Assembly (NCBI GenBank): GCA_024742765.1
Contig: JANSXT010000021.1
Coordinates: 19,861 to 83,860, forward strand
Direction of reading: 5' to 3'
Source of the DNA: Phyllobacteriaceae bacterium
Lineage (GTDB): Bacteria > Pseudomonadota > Alphaproteobacteria > Rhizobiales > Rhizobiaceae
DNA: 64,000 nucleotides
The notes under the pieces were generated by a model that was given only the letters and a program-made list of their open reading frames with translations, had not been told where the DNA came from and made no database searches. Both the position numbers and the translations under genes were made by a program. Within the stretch, counting starts at the first letter, position 1. Every line of letters starts with the position of its first letter. Below, piece after piece: positions 1-9,840 of the stretch.

Positions 1-524
1 GCCAGCGCCATCCGGTCGCTGCCGGTCTGGTCGGCAAAGGCGCGGAACATGCGGCCGCGTTCATGGGTCACATCGTCGAGCGATGGCGCGAGCAACGCGT
101 CTGCGATCGGGTCCCATTCGCCGACACCCTCGACCATACCGATGCCCAGCCCTCCGAAAACGAGGCGTTGCACCCGGTCCTGATGATCGAGCGATGCGAA
201 CGCACAGATGCGCGCGCCCATCGAATAGCCGAACCAGTGGGCCGTACCGATCTCCAGATGATCAAGCAGCGCGACAGCGTCGGCCGCCATCTTCTGCGGC
301 GTGTAGGCTTTGGGTTCGTGCGGCTTGTCGCTGTCGCCATGGCCCCGATTGTCGAGCGCGACGGCGCGATAGCCCGCGCCGGTCAATGTCTTGACCCAGC
401 CGGGCCCGATCCAGTTGACCGACTTGTTGGATGCAAAGCCGTGTACCAGTAGCACCGGGATGCCGTCGCGCGGGCCTTCATCGAAAAAGGCGATGTCGAG
501 GCCGTCGTGAGTGAAGCGGGCCAT
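1..524 (-). CDS. Alpha/beta hydrolase (partial, 3' end outside window)
   Basis: The first 174 codons are present and the gene runs off the left edge. The reading starts at ATG 524 (MARFTHDGLDIAFFDEG...). It contains the HG oxyanion motif of alpha/beta hydrolases (LLVHGFASNKS), a second strand with DNRGHGDSDKP, and the nucleophile elbow GYSMG, with Ser as the expected nucleophile. The acid and His of the triad are partly beyond the edge. The substrate cannot be told; the family includes esterases, lipases and haloalkane dehalogenase-like enzymes. It is divergent from the zf-CHCC gene at 659. Confidence 0.85.
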   Translation of the reverse strand, partial: MARFTHDGLDIAFFDEGPRDGIPVLLVHGFASNKSVNWIGPGWVKTLTGAGYRAVALDNRGHGDSDKPHEPKAYTPQKMAADAVALLDHLEIGTAHWFGYSMGARICAFASLDHQDRVQRLVFGGLGIGMVEGVGEWDPIADALLAPSLDDVTHERGRMFRAFADQTGSDRMAL

Positions 525-658
525 GGCGTTTCCTTGCGCGATGGGCGGACAATTGAGCGAAAGACGGGTGGAAATCCGCCGCGCGACTGGCTACCAAGTT
601 CTGCAGTGCGGCGAAAGGGCTGCATCCTCGTTCCAAGGCACCAGACCGGAGACCCGCA

Positions 659-910
659 ATGGCCGGTGGCACAACGCCCCATTTCCACAATGATGCCGGG
701 CATGCCCGCATCGCGATCGGCGTCAAGAAGTTCATGTGCGTGGGCGCCAAGCCGCCCTACGATCATCCGCACGTCTTCCTCGACATGGGCGACGACAATG
801 AGATCGTCTGCCCCTATTGCTCGACGCTCTATGTGTACGATGCCAGCCTCAAGCCCGGCGAGACGATACCGCCGGGCTGCGCTTTCGACACCACCGCCAA
901 CGCCGCCTGA
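659..910 (+). CDS. zf-CHCC zinc-finger protein (NDUFS6-like)
   Basis: An 83-residue protein with one Cys near residue 22, a His near residue 32 (DHPH) and a closing CPYC pair. This is the C-H-C-C pattern of the zf-CHCC family, which is related to the complex I accessory subunit NDUFS6 of mitochondria and alphaproteobacteria. A role bound to complex I or as a small zinc protein is inferred from the family only. It ends 15 bases before the monooxygenase gene and is probably co-transcribed with it. Confidence 0.85.
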   Translation: MAGGTTPHFHNDAGHARIAIGVKKFMCVGAKPPYDHPHVFLDMGDDNEIVCPYCSTLYVYDASLKPGETIPPGCAFDTTANAA

Positions 911-925
911 CGGGCGGAACAGGCG

Positions 926-2107
926 ATGGCGGACACGGGCCAAACGCGGGATGCCGTCCTTGTGGCGGGCGCCGGCATTGGCGGGCTGACCGCAGCGCTC
1001 GGCCTTGCGCAGCGCGGCCGCGCGGTGACGATCATCGAAGCCTTCGATGCGCCGTCCGAGATCGGCGCGGGCCTACAGGTGCCGCCCAACGCCTGCCATG
1101 TGCTTGATTCGCTTGGTGTTCTCGATGAACTGAAAAAGAAGGCATCGGTGCCGGACCGCATCTGCCTTGGTGATGCGGTCAGTGGCCGGATCGTGCTCAG
1201 CTTTGATGTGAATCGCGGCGAAGCCGACGACGGCACCTATCTGACCGCGCACCGGGCGCTGCTGCATGGCGTTCTTTACAATGCGGCGGTGGCACATCCT
1301 TCAATCACGCTTCTGACCGGCCACCGGATCGTCGACGTGGCCGAAAGCGGCGACGCGGTGACGGTGACCGCGGCCCATGGCGGCGACCGGGCCGAACTCA
1401 CCGCGCCGGCGGTGATCGGCGCCGACGGCATCTGGTCGATCCTGCGCCACGCGGTGGCCGGCGCCGGCACACCGCAGCCGACGGGACGGATCGCCATGCG
1501 CGCCGTGGTGCCCGCCCCGGCCAAGGCGCGGGCCAATGCGGTTGTCGCCTGGATGGCGCCGCACGCCCATCTGGTCACCTATCCCGTACGCAATGCCGAT
1601 ACGCGCAATCTCGTTGCCGTCATTCGTGGCACCACCGGCCAGACAAGCTGGTCGGAAAGCGTCGATCTGGACACGCTCGACCATCTGTTCGAAAAGCTCG
1701 ACCGCACGCCCTATGGCGATCTGCGCGATCATGCCGAATGGACTGCCTGGCCGCTCTATTCGGTCGATCCGCACGGCCAGTGGCACTCGGACCGCATCTG
1801 CCTTTTGGGTGATGCGGCGCACGGCATGGAGCCGTTCGCGGCGCAGGGCGCGGCGATGGCGATCGAGGACGGGCAGGTTCTCGCCAAGGCCATCGACGAC
1901 GCCGGGACTGATTTCACGAACGCCTTTAAGAGCTATCACGCCGCGCGGGCCGAACGGGTCCGCCGCGTCGCCCAGCGAACCGCGTTCAACCGCTTTACCT
2001 ATCACCAGGCCGGCATCGGGCGGATCGCGCGCAATCTCAGCTTCCGGATGCGTCCGGCCAGCGCCTTTCGCACCGATCTCGACTGGCTCTACGGCTACCG
2101 CGCCTGA
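926..2107 (+). CDS. FAD-dependent monooxygenase (salicylate hydroxylase/UbiH-like)
   Basis: A 393-residue class A flavoprotein monooxygenase. The N-terminal dinucleotide-binding motif is GAGIGG at residues 15-20, and the second FAD motif GDAAHGMEPFAAQGA starts at about residue 295. The length fits 3-hydroxybenzoate 6-hydroxylase or salicylate 1-monooxygenase relatives, which hydroxylate aromatic rings with NAD(P)H and O2. The true substrate is unknown. Its last 13 bases overlap the convergent DUF2459 gene. Confidence 0.85.
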   Translation: MADTGQTRDAVLVAGAGIGGLTAALGLAQRGRAVTIIEAFDAPSEIGAGLQVPPNACHVLDSLGVLDELKKKASVPDRICLGDAVSGRIVLSFDVNRGEADDGTYLTAHRALLHGVLYNAAVAHPSITLLTGHRIVDVAESGDAVTVTAAHGGDRAELTAPAVIGADGIWSILRHAVAGAGTPQPTGRIAMRAVVPAPAKARANAVVAWMAPHAHLVTYPVRNADTRNLVAVIRGTTGQTSWSESVDLDTLDHLFEKLDRTPYGDLRDHAEWTAWPLYSVDPHGQWHSDRICLLGDAAHGMEPFAAQGAAMAIEDGQVLAKAIDDAGTDFTNAFKSYHAARAERVRRVAQRTAFNRFTYHQAGIGRIARNLSFRMRPASAFRTDLDWLYGYRA

Positions 2108-2793
2108 TCGGCGGCGACGCGCGCCAGCCCGAATTCCAGTGTCTGTGCCAGCGGCGTCCAGTGGCCGACGCCGATCCCCGCCTCGCGCAGGCGCCGACCG
2201 GCCCAGGCATTGCAACTGTACCAGGGCGTGAACCGGCCGCGACCGGCAAAGAAGCGGTCGCCGAACCCTTGCGTGATGTCCGCATATGGTTCGCGCGCGG
2301 CGAACCAGTCGGCGATCGACGCGGTCAGCGCGGACAATTGATCGGCGGACACGTCGATCGAATAGAGCCCCGGACGCGGCGTCCCCAGATCGCCAAGCGG
2401 CTGGACATGCATCACCGCCTCATCGAACGCGAGCGCCCGCGCGGCGATGCCGACCGTCAGGTCGCGCACCTCGCGCAGACTGGTATAGGCGGTGCGCGAT
2501 CCCCAGCCGAACAGCCAATAGCGCACGGCGTCCGGATCGACGGGATGATGGGCTTCATCGAGCCCGATCGCGGCCATGACCGTTTGTTCTTGGCCAAGGT
2601 CCGGCGCCAAACTGGCATCGGCCGGCAGCGCTATGCCGGCATGAAAGCCGTTCGACAGGACGTAGATGCGGTGTTGCCGCTCTCCTGCGGCACCAATTGC
2701 CGGCGCCGGTGCGGGCAACGGCACGGCACCGGCCATCAGCGCGACGGCCGGCAAGCCGATGACGATCGCAAGGACCGCGAGAAGACGGCGCAT
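2095..2793 (-). CDS. DUF2459 family membrane-anchored protein
   Basis: 232 residues. An N-terminal hydrophobic segment (about residues 3-22) acts as signal or anchor, so most of the protein should be periplasmic. Conserved family blocks are visible: YVLSNGFHAGI, WLFGWGSRTAY and a C-terminal YSCNAWAGRRLREAG with a Cys-Asn pair. The DUF2459 / TIGR02117 family has no established function. The Cys and His motifs recall NlpC/P60-type or acyltransferase folds, but that is only a guess. Confidence 0.8.
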   Translation of the reverse strand: MRRLLAVLAIVIGLPAVALMAGAVPLPAPAPAIGAAGERQHRIYVLSNGFHAGIALPADASLAPDLGQEQTVMAAIGLDEAHHPVDPDAVRYWLFGWGSRTAYTSLREVRDLTVGIAARALAFDEAVMHVQPLGDLGTPRPGLYSIDVSADQLSALTASIADWFAAREPYADITQGFGDRFFAGRGRFTPWYSCNAWAGRRLREAGIGVGHWTPLAQTLEFGLARVAADQAR

Positions 2794-2817
2794 CGAACCG
2801 CCTCCCGCGCCGCCTGA

Positions 2818-3621
2818 TCAGTGCAGGATCTGGCTGAGGAATTCCTTGGTCCGCTCATGCTGCGGATTGTCGAAGAAGGCATCGGGCTCGTTCTGTTCGA
2901 CGATCTGGCCCTGATCCATGAAGATCACCCGGTTGGCGACCTGTCGGGCAAAGCCCATCTCATGGGTCACGCACAGCATGGTCATGCCTTCCTCGGCAAG
3001 GCCGACCATCGTGTCGAGCACCTCCTTGATCATTTCCGGATCGAGCGCCGATGTGGGCTCGTCGAACAGCATGATGCGCGGGTTCATGCACAAGGAGCGC
3101 GCGATCGCCACGCGCTGCTGCTGGCCGCCGGACAATTGGCCGGGATATTTGCCGGCCTGCTCGGGGATCTTGACCCGCTCGAGGAAATGCATGGCGCGCT
3201 CCTCGGCTTCCTTCTTGGGCATCTTGCGCACCCAGATCGGCGCCAGCGTGCAGTTCTGCAGGATCGTCAGGTGCGGAAACAGGTTGAAGTGCTGGAACAC
3301 CATGCCCACTTCGCGGCGCACCTCGTCGATCTTCTTCAGATCGTTGGTCAGTTCGATCCCATCGACGACGATCTTGCCCTTCTGATGCTCTTCAAGACGG
3401 TTGATGCAGCGGATCATGGTCGACTTGCCCGAGCCCGAAGGTCCGGCAATGACGATGCGCTCGCCGCGCATGACGCGCAGATTGATGTCGCGCAGCACAT
3501 GAAAATCGCCATACCATTTGTGCATGTCGACAATGTCGACGGCCACATCGGTGTCGGAAATCTGCATCTTGGACCGGTCGACGTGATGGACGTCTTCCAT
3601 GGCGGCACTGTCGGTGCTCAT
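2818..3621 (-). CDS. aapP: Amino-acid ABC transporter ATP-binding protein AapP
   Basis: A 267-residue ATPase of the polar amino-acid ABC family. Walker [10 protein letters not shown] is at residues 60-68, the signature LSGGQQQR is at about 163-170 and Walker B IMLFDE is at 183-188, followed by PTSALDP. ATG 3621 is chosen because AGGAG lies just upstream and the frame before it reads into aapM. It is the last gene of aapJQMP, 10 bases after aapM, and supplies energy for uptake by AapQ/AapM. Confidence 0.95.
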   Translation of the reverse strand: MSTDSAAMEDVHHVDRSKMQISDTDVAVDIVDMHKWYGDFHVLRDINLRVMRGERIVIAGPSGSGKSTMIRCINRLEEHQKGKIVVDGIELTNDLKKIDEVRREVGMVFQHFNLFPHLTILQNCTLAPIWVRKMPKKEAEERAMHFLERVKIPEQAGKYPGQLSGGQQQRVAIARSLCMNPRIMLFDEPTSALDPEMIKEVLDTMVGLAEEGMTMLCVTHEMGFARQVANRVIFMDQGQIVEQNEPDAFFDNPQHERTKEFLSQILH

Positions 3622-3631
3622 CGGCGGGCTC

Positions 3632-4993
3632 CTAACTTCGATGACTGGTGTCGAGCTGTCGCTCCATGAACATGGAGTAGCGCGACATGGCATAGCAGAA
3701 AATGAAATAGACGATGGCGGCGAACGAATAACCGGTCATCGACTGGACCGGCGACGACCAGGTCGGATCGGTGTAGGACGACTGGATCGTGCCCAGGAAA
3801 TCGAACAGGCCGATGATCAGCACCAGCGTCGTGTCCTTGAACAGACCGATGAAGGTGTTGACGATGCCGGGAATGACGAGCTTGAGCGCCTGTGGCAGGA
3901 TGATCATGCGCGTCATCTGGCCCCAATTGAGCCCCAGCGCCATGGCGCCTTCATACTGGCCCTTGGGCAGCGCCTGCAGGCCGCCGCGCACAACTTCCGC
4001 CATATAGGCCGACGAGAACAGCGCAACGCCGATCAGCGCGCGCAGCAGCTTGTCGAAGCTGACGCCCTCGGGCAGGAACAGCGGCAACATCACCGAGGAC
4101 ATGAACAGGACGGTGATCAGCGGCACGCCGCGCCAGAACTCGATGAAGACCACCGAGACGAACTTGACGATCGGCAGATCAGACCGGCGGCCGAGCGCCA
4201 GCGCAATGCCGAGCGGCAAAGAGGCGGCGATGCCGGTCACAGCGATCACCATGGTGACCAGAAGACCGCCCCAATCCTCGGTCTCGACCCGTTCGAGCCC
4301 GAAATCGACGGCGAGAACGCCCAGCACGATGAAGATGCCGGCGAAGATGGCGGCGGTCGTGATCAGCCCCGGTATGGGGTCAGACTGCGCCCCCTTTGAA
4401 AAGCCGAAGACCGCGATCAGCGCGATCGCGGTGAGGATCGCAAGCGGCAAGATCATGCCGCCCACCTCGAAATTGCCGCCGGTCAGCAGGATCAGCGTGG
4501 CGACCGGGACGATGAGAACCATGAAGATCAGGTTCTCGCGTTTGAAGGGAACGCTGGGGATCAATAGCGGGATGAGACCGCCAAAGAAGAGGAAGCCGGC
4601 TATGTTGACGCGCCACTGCTCCTCGTCGGGATAACGCCCATAGATGAACTGGTTTGTGTAGGTGCCCACATAGGCCCAGCACGCGCCGAACCAGCCCGGC
4701 GCGCGAACCCCGCCCTGGACCTCGGTTGCGCACACCGTCCGGTCGGTGCCCGTCCAAACCGCATCGACAAACAGAAAGCGGATGATCGAGGGGACGATCA
4801 GATAGAGGATATAGAGGCAGAACAGCGTCAGGATGGCCTGCGGGACCGACGGGAAAAGATTGGTCCTGATCCAGCCGATCGGTCCGGATTCGGTGATCGG
4901 CGCGGGTTGCTCGGCGAGCATCTCGCCGCGCACGAAAGCGGTGGCGGGTCCTGTATTTTCCGGCGGAGCGGTCACATTGGTGCGGTCGATCAT
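3632..4993 (-). CDS. aapM: Amino-acid ABC transporter permease AapM
   Basis: A 453-residue inner-membrane permease. The N-terminal part carries several extra hydrophobic segments and the C-terminal part is the conserved HisM-type permease domain, whose EAA-loop reads about [18 protein letters not shown]. Partners are AapQ, AapP and the binding protein AapJ. The system in rhizobia takes up a wide range of L-amino acids. It follows aapQ with 1 base of spacing. It is rather longer than the roughly 385 residues I recall for rhizobial AapM, mainly in the N-terminal half. Confidence 0.93.
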   Translation of the reverse strand: MIDRTNVTAPPENTGPATAFVRGEMLAEQPAPITESGPIGWIRTNLFPSVPQAILTLFCLYILYLIVPSIIRFLFVDAVWTGTDRTVCATEVQGGVRAPGWFGACWAYVGTYTNQFIYGRYPDEEQWRVNIAGFLFFGGLIPLLIPSVPFKRENLIFMVLIVPVATLILLTGGNFEVGGMILPLAILTAIALIAVFGFSKGAQSDPIPGLITTAAIFAGIFIVLGVLAVDFGLERVETEDWGGLLVTMVIAVTGIAASLPLGIALALGRRSDLPIVKFVSVVFIEFWRGVPLITVLFMSSVMLPLFLPEGVSFDKLLRALIGVALFSSAYMAEVVRGGLQALPKGQYEGAMALGLNWGQMTRMIILPQALKLVIPGIVNTFIGLFKDTTLVLIIGLFDFLGTIQSSYTDPTWSSPVQSMTGYSFAAIVYFIFCYAMSRYSMFMERQLDTSHRS

Positions 4994-4994
4994 G

Positions 4995-6197
4995 TCAGCG
5001 CTCCACCAATGCGACGCGGTTGTTGTACCAGTTCATGAAGGCCGACGTCAGAAGCGAGATGGTCAGATAGGTCAGCATGGTGATCGCGACGATCTGCGGC
5101 GCAAGGCCGGTCTGGTTCAGCGTCGTGCCCTGGAAGACCGACACAAGGTCGGGATAGGCAATCGCGACGGCCAGCGACGAATTCTTGGTCAGGTTCAGAT
5201 ATTGGCTGGTCAGCGGCGGGATGATGATGCGCAGCGCCTGCGGGATGATCACGAGCCGCAAATTCTGGCCCTGCCGCAGTCCGAGCGCATGGGCCGCTTC
5301 GGATTGCCCCTTGCTGACGCCCAGAATGCCGGCGCGCACGATCTCGGCGATGAACGCGGCCGTATAGGTCGTCAGCGCGACCAGAAGCGCCAGAAATTCT
5401 GGAATGACGGTCATGCCGCCGGACGGACGGAAGCCGCCTGCGACCGGAATGTCCCAGGAGAGCGGCGCGCCCATGACAAGAAAGGCCAGAAGCGGCAGGC
5501 CGATGATCAGGCCCAGCCCCGTCCAGAATGCAGGAAAGATCTGGCCCGTCTCCATCTGGCGCTTGTGGGCCCAGCGCGAGATGCCCCAGGCGATCGCGAT
5601 TGCCGCGATCAGCGCGTAGAGAATGAGCATCGCACCCTCGCCCCAGATCGGTTTGGGGGCGAAATAGCCACGATTGTTCAGCAGTCCCAGAAAGCCGAAA
5701 TCGAAACTGTCGCGGGCCTGCGGCAAGAGACGCAGGACGCCGAAATACCAGATGAAGATGTGCAGCAGCAGCGGGATGTTGCGGAAGAATTCCACATAGG
5801 CGGTGGCAAGGCGGTTGACGATCCAGTTGTTGGACAGCCGCGCCACGCCGACCAGAAAGCCGATGATGGTGGCAAAGAAAATGCCGATCACCGCGACGAT
5901 CAGCGTGTTCAGGAGGCCGACCACGAAGACGCGTCCGTAGGTCGACACGCCCTGATCATAGTCGATCAGCGATTGGGAAATGGCAAAGCCGGCGGTGTTG
6001 TCGAGAAAGCCGAACCCGGTGGAGATGCCGGCCCGTTCCATGTTGCCCAGCATGTTGCCGATGCCGGCATAGACCAGATAGACCAGCACGACGGCGAGCA
6101 AAACCTGATAGATGGCGCCGCGTACCCTGGGGTTGTTGAGAAGCGCGACCTTGGGCGGCGCATCGGCGACCCCGCGCCCCATATCCGTGACAGCCAT
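4995..6197 (-). CDS. aapQ: Amino-acid ABC transporter permease AapQ
   Basis: A 400-residue permease with a C-terminal binding-protein-dependent transport domain; the EAA-type loop reads about EIVRAGILGVSKGQSEAA. ATG 6197 is preferred over the upstream ATG at 6239 because a near-perfect GGAGGT ribosome site sits 3-8 bases before it. It pairs with AapM to form the heterodimeric channel. It is separated from aapJ by 166 bases that hold a perfect hairpin, consistent with more binding protein than permease being made. Confidence 0.94.
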   Translation of the reverse strand: MAVTDMGRGVADAPPKVALLNNPRVRGAIYQVLLAVVLVYLVYAGIGNMLGNMERAGISTGFGFLDNTAGFAISQSLIDYDQGVSTYGRVFVVGLLNTLIVAVIGIFFATIIGFLVGVARLSNNWIVNRLATAYVEFFRNIPLLLHIFIWYFGVLRLLPQARDSFDFGFLGLLNNRGYFAPKPIWGEGAMLILYALIAAIAIAWGISRWAHKRQMETGQIFPAFWTGLGLIIGLPLLAFLVMGAPLSWDIPVAGGFRPSGGMTVIPEFLALLVALTTYTAAFIAEIVRAGILGVSKGQSEAAHALGLRQGQNLRLVIIPQALRIIIPPLTSQYLNLTKNSSLAVAIAYPDLVSVFQGTTLNQTGLAPQIVAITMLTYLTISLLTSAFMNWYNNRVALVER

Positions 6198-6321
6198 TCG
6201 ACCTCCTGCCTTGTTCTCGTCGCCGGTTCCGGTCGGCACTTGAACGGTGTCAATAACGGTGGCGCTGGGCTTGTCTCATGCCGCAACAAAGCGGCGTCCG
6301 GCCGGCACCCGCCGTTCAAGA

Positions 6322-6348
6322 ATGCCCGGGCGACTGGCGCCCGGGCAT
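6322..6348 (-). promoter_or_regulatory. Intra-operon hairpin downstream of aapJ
   Basis: A perfect 11-bp inverted repeat with a 5-base loop lies 16-42 bases after the aapJ stop codon and about 120 bases before the aapQ start. No T-run follows on the minus strand, so it is unlikely to be a full terminator. In ABC operons such stems commonly protect the binding-protein message and leave partial read-through to the permease genes. Confidence 0.7.
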
Positions 6349-6363
6349 GTTCTCAGCGGATCG

Positions 6364-7383
6364 TCAGCGGATCGGCGGTGCGTATTGCAGGCCGCCCTGC
6401 GACCACAGCGCATTGACGCCGCGACCGATCGCCAGCTCGGTGTCCGGGCCGACATTGCGGTCGAAGATCTCGCCATAGTTGCCGATGGCGGCGATGGCCT
6501 TGGCTGCCCAGTCATTGTCCAGGCCGATATCGGTGCCGAACTCACCCTCGGTGCCCAGAAGGCGGCGAATGGCGGGGTTGTCGCTTTCCTTCATCTCTTC
6601 GACATTGTCCATCGTCACACCGAGTTCCTCGGCGTTCAGGGTGGCGTTGTGCACCCATTTGATGATGTTGAACCACTGATCATCACCCTGGCGGACGACC
6701 GGGCCGAGCGGCTCCTTGGAGATGATTTCGGGCAGGACCTTGTGGGCGCCCGGATCGGTCAGCTTGAGGCGCTGGGCATAAAGACCCGACTGGTCGGTCG
6801 TGTAGACGTCGCAGCGTCCGGCGTCATAGGCGGCGACGACCTCGTCGGCCTTTTCGAAGGCGACCAGCTCATACTCCATGTTGTTGGCACGGAAATAGTC
6901 GGCCACGTTCAGTTCGGTGGTCGTGCCCGTGTTGGTGCAGATCGAGGCACCGGACAGTTCGAGCGCCGAATTGATGTTCATGTCCGTGCGGATCATGAAG
7001 CCCTGGCCGTCATAATAGTTGACGCCGGCGAAGTTCAGGCCGAGCTGCGTGTCGCGGCTCATCGTCCAGGTAGTGTTGCGCGACAGAACGTCGACTTCGC
7101 CCGACTGCAGCGCGGTGAAGCGTTCCTTTGCCGACAGCGGCGTGAACTTCACAGCGGTGGCGTCGCCGAAGATCGCCGCGGCAATGCCCCGGCACAGATC
7201 GACATCCATGCCGCTCCATTCGCCGTCGGCATCAGGGTTGGAAAACCCCGGAAGGCCCTGGCTCACGCCGCACTGCACGAAGCCCTTGGCCTTGACGTCA
7301 TCGAGCGTTGCCGCCGATGCGGTCGACGCGCCGAGCGCAAGCACGGCGGCTCCCAGGACACCTGTGAGTACAGTTTTTGTCAT
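6364..7383 (-). CDS. aapJ: General amino-acid ABC transporter periplasmic binding protein AapJ
   Basis: 339 residues. A cleavable signal peptide ends near residue 24 (STASA|ATL), followed by a type 2 periplasmic solute-binding fold with VQCGVSQGLPGFSNPD and SGMDVDLCRGIAAAIFGD. It captures amino acids in the periplasm for AapQMP. A GAGGAAA ribosome site precedes the ATG. It is the first gene of the operon, and its promoter must lie in the 423-base gap shared with metC. Confidence 0.95.
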   Translation of the reverse strand: MTKTVLTGVLGAAVLALGASTASAATLDDVKAKGFVQCGVSQGLPGFSNPDADGEWSGMDVDLCRGIAAAIFGDATAVKFTPLSAKERFTALQSGEVDVLSRNTTWTMSRDTQLGLNFAGVNYYDGQGFMIRTDMNINSALELSGASICTNTGTTTELNVADYFRANNMEYELVAFEKADEVVAAYDAGRCDVYTTDQSGLYAQRLKLTDPGAHKVLPEIISKEPLGPVVRQGDDQWFNIIKWVHNATLNAEELGVTMDNVEEMKESDNPAIRRLLGTEGEFGTDIGLDNDWAAKAIAAIGNYGEIFDRNVGPDTELAIGRGVNALWSQGGLQYAPPIR

Positions 7384-7806
7384 CGTTTTTCCTCATGGTT
7401 GCTCAAGTTGCTTTGGGCTTGAGCGCCGACTTACCGCATGCTCCGGCCACAGCCGGAACGCGAACGGCACCTCCCTTCCCGAATGTGAGACAAGGGCAAA
7501 AAGCGAAGCCGGTCAAGGACTATCTGACGGCCCGGTCACCGGTTAAGTTAACGCCAAAGCGTTTTGAAAGCCGGTTTTGGGTGCCGATGGATGCCGGCGC
7601 GGCGCCCGGCACAGGCGCGATCGCGGGGCCCTTCCTCTCTTCGTTTCGGCTCCCGTCGCCGGTCACGGCCGGTTGCATCCGTCCCGCTGGCGGCGACAGG
7701 CAGACAGCGATTTCTGCTTGCGGTGTTCTTGTGTTGGCATGGTTGACGCCGGGCGGGCGACCGCCTACGCGCTTGGCGCTGAACCAGACGAGGAGGTCAC
7801 CGGATC
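7384..7806. other. 423-base intergenic region between aapJ and metC
   Basis: This region holds the divergent start regions of aapJ (minus) and metC (plus). A good AGGAGG ribosome site for metC is at 7791-7796. I looked for a SAM riboswitch, which would make sense before metC, and do not recognise one. Several GC-rich short hairpins are present (for example around 7594-7612) but no convincing -35/-10 pair and no conserved gene. Confidence 0.5.
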
Positions 7807-9036
7807 ATGGCGGGCGGCGAAAAGAGCGGCAAACGCGGCATCAACACGCAATTGGCGCATTCGGGCAACGACCCGCACGCCTATTTCGGATGGGTCAATC
7901 CGCCCGTCGTGCACGGATCGACGGTGCTGTTTCCGGATGCGGCAACGATGAAGGCGACGCAGGTGCGCGACCCCGACGCCGCTGCGCGCAGCCGCATCCA
8001 GCCCTATACCTATGCGACCTATGGCAGCCCGACCACGGACGCGCTGTGCGAGGCCGTCAACGCGCTGGAAGGCAGCGCGGGCACCATTCTGGTGCCGTCC
8101 GGACTTGCCGCCGTCACCGTGCCGCTTCTGGCCTTCCTGACGGCGGGTGATCATGTGCTGATCGTCGATACGGTCTATTATCCGACGCGGCGTTTCGCCG
8201 ACACGATCCTGTCGCGGATGGGCGTCGAGGTCGAATATTTCGCGCCCGATCTTGGTGCGGACATCGCAACGCTGTTCCGCGACGAAACAAGGGTCCTGTT
8301 CATGGAGGCGCCGGGGTCGAACACGTTCGAAATGCAGGATGTGCCGGCCATGACCGCTGCGGCGAAGGCGGTCGGCATCGTCACCATGATCGACAACACA
8401 TGGGCAACGCCGCTCTTCTTCAAGCCGCTCGATCACGGTGTCGACATCTCGATCCATGCAGCGACGAAATATCCCGGCGGGCATTCGGACGTGCTGATGG
8501 GCATGGTCAGCGCCAATCAGGAAAGCTGGGCGACGCTCTACAACACGCAAGTTGCGCTCGGCACATGCGGCGCGCCCGACGATGCCTATCTGGTGCTGCG
8601 GGGCCTGCGCACGATGGGCATCCGGCTCGAACGGCACCAGACGACCGCGCGAGCGCTGGCGCGTTGGCTTGAAGAGGCGGCCAAAGAACCGGACTCCATC
8701 GTCGGCGACGTGCTCTACCCGCCGCTCGAAAGCTTTCCCGGCCACGAGATCTGGAAGCGCGATTTTTCCGGCGCGGCGGGGCTGTTCTCATTTGTCATCA
8801 AGGACGGAACCGAAGCGCAGGCCCACGCCTTCCTCGATGCGCTGGAGATTTTCGGGCTGGGCTATTCCTGGGGCGGCTATGAGAGCCTTGTCACCCATGT
8901 CTATCTGAAGGACCGCACCGTGCCGGGCCGCGACTATGGCGGCGAAGTCGTCCGCCTGCAGATCGGGCTTGAGGACGAGGCCGATTTGAAAGCCGACATC
9001 GAACGCGGATTGGCTGCGGCCAAGGCGGCCGGCTGA
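7807..9036 (+). CDS. metC: Cystathionine beta-lyase
   Basis: A 409-residue PLP enzyme of the Cys/Met metabolism class. The pyridoxal lysine is K221 in HAATKYPGGHSD, and the conserved DNTWATP block is at about residues 196-202. It cleaves cystathionine to homocysteine, pyruvate and ammonia in methionine biosynthesis. Paralogues (gamma-lyase, sulfhydrylases) share the fold, but the overall order of blocks fits bacterial MetC best. It stands alone, convergent with the liuC-like gene. Confidence 0.9.
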   Translation: MAGGEKSGKRGINTQLAHSGNDPHAYFGWVNPPVVHGSTVLFPDAATMKATQVRDPDAAARSRIQPYTYATYGSPTTDALCEAVNALEGSAGTILVPSGLAAVTVPLLAFLTAGDHVLIVDTVYYPTRRFADTILSRMGVEVEYFAPDLGADIATLFRDETRVLFMEAPGSNTFEMQDVPAMTAAAKAVGIVTMIDNTWATPLFFKPLDHGVDISIHAATKYPGGHSDVLMGMVSANQESWATLYNTQVALGTCGAPDDAYLVLRGLRTMGIRLERHQTTARALARWLEEAAKEPDSIVGDVLYPPLESFPGHEIWKRDFSGAAGLFSFVIKDGTEAQAHAFLDALEIFGLGYSWGGYESLVTHVYLKDRTVPGRDYGGEVVRLQIGLEDEADLKADIERGLAAAKAAG

Positions 9037-9039
9037 GCC

Positions 9040-9834
9040 TCACGCATCGGGCGCCCATGGCGGCCGCTTGCGCGCGAAAAAGGCGGCAATGCCCTCGGCC
9101 GCTTCTTCGCTCTCCCAGCGATCGGCGAGCAGGGCGGCCGTTTCCTCCGTCAGCGTTGCCGGATCGAGCCGTTCGAAGGTCAGGCAGAAATGCTTGGCAT
9201 CGGCAACAGCGCCCGGCGCGCCGACCAGGGCGGCGGTGGCGGCACGGTCGACGGCTTCATCGAGCGCTTCTGCCGGGCAAATCTCGGCGATCAGGCCGGC
9301 ACGCAAGGCGAATTCAGCGTCGAACGCCCGGCCGGCCAGCAGCATTTGCCGGGCGAACCCCTCGCCCAGCCGCCGCACCACGAATGGCCCGATGGTCGCC
9401 GGCGCCAGCCCCAGCTTGGATTCGGTGAGCGCGACACGCATCTCCGGCACCGCGATGGCGATGTCGCACACCGAAAGCATGCCGACGCCGCCGCCGAACG
9501 CATTGCCCTGGACGCGGGCGATCAGCGGCTTGGGCAGGCCGTTGAGCGTTGCCAGCATGGTCGCCAGCGCGCGGCTGCCCTCCATCTTGCCCGCGCGGTC
9601 CTTTTCCATCTGCTCGCGCATCCAGTTCAGATCGGCGCCGGCGCAGAAGGTCGGGCCGTCCGACCGAAGAATGATCACGCGGACCGCCGGATCGCGCGCC
9701 AGCGCTTCGCCGGCGTCGGTCAGTTCGGCGATCATCTGCGCGCTCAGCGCATTGTGCTTGTCGGGCCGGTCGAGCGTCAGCGTCGCGACGCCGCGCGCAT
9801 CGGTTTCAAGCCTGATCGTGTCGTAGCCTTCCAT
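9040..9834 (-). CDS. liuC: Enoyl-CoA hydratase/isomerase, probable methylglutaconyl-CoA hydratase
   Basis: A 264-residue crotonase. The oxyanion-hole blocks FCAGADLNWM and GNAFGGGVGML are both present, and GADLNWM is typical of LiuC-type methylglutaconyl-CoA hydratases. In leucine breakdown it would hydrate 3-methylglutaconyl-CoA to HMG-CoA. It is the last gene of the minus-strand cluster, 6 bases after the acyl-CoA synthetase. No HMG-CoA lyase gene follows. Confidence 0.85.
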   Translation of the reverse strand: MEGYDTIRLETDARGVATLTLDRPDKHNALSAQMIAELTDAGEALARDPAVRVIILRSDGPTFCAGADLNWMREQMEKDRAGKMEGSRALATMLATLNGLPKPLIARVQGNAFGGGVGMLSVCDIAIAVPEMRVALTESKLGLAPATIGPFVVRRLGEGFARQMLLAGRAFDAEFALRAGLIAEICPAEALDEAVDRAATAALVGAPGAVADAKHFCLTFERLDPATLTEETAALLADRWESEEAAEGIAAFFARKRPPWAPDA

Positions 9835-9840
9835 GACCCC

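Noticed and set aside
4833..6416. 527-codon open frame antisense to aapM/aapQ
   Set aside because: It is rich in Arg, Gln, Asp and His with no domain, and lies fully opposite two clear permease genes; typical high-GC shadow.
7384..7806. SAM riboswitch before metC
   Set aside because: I could not find the conserved elements of SAM-II or other SAM classes; only general GC hairpins.
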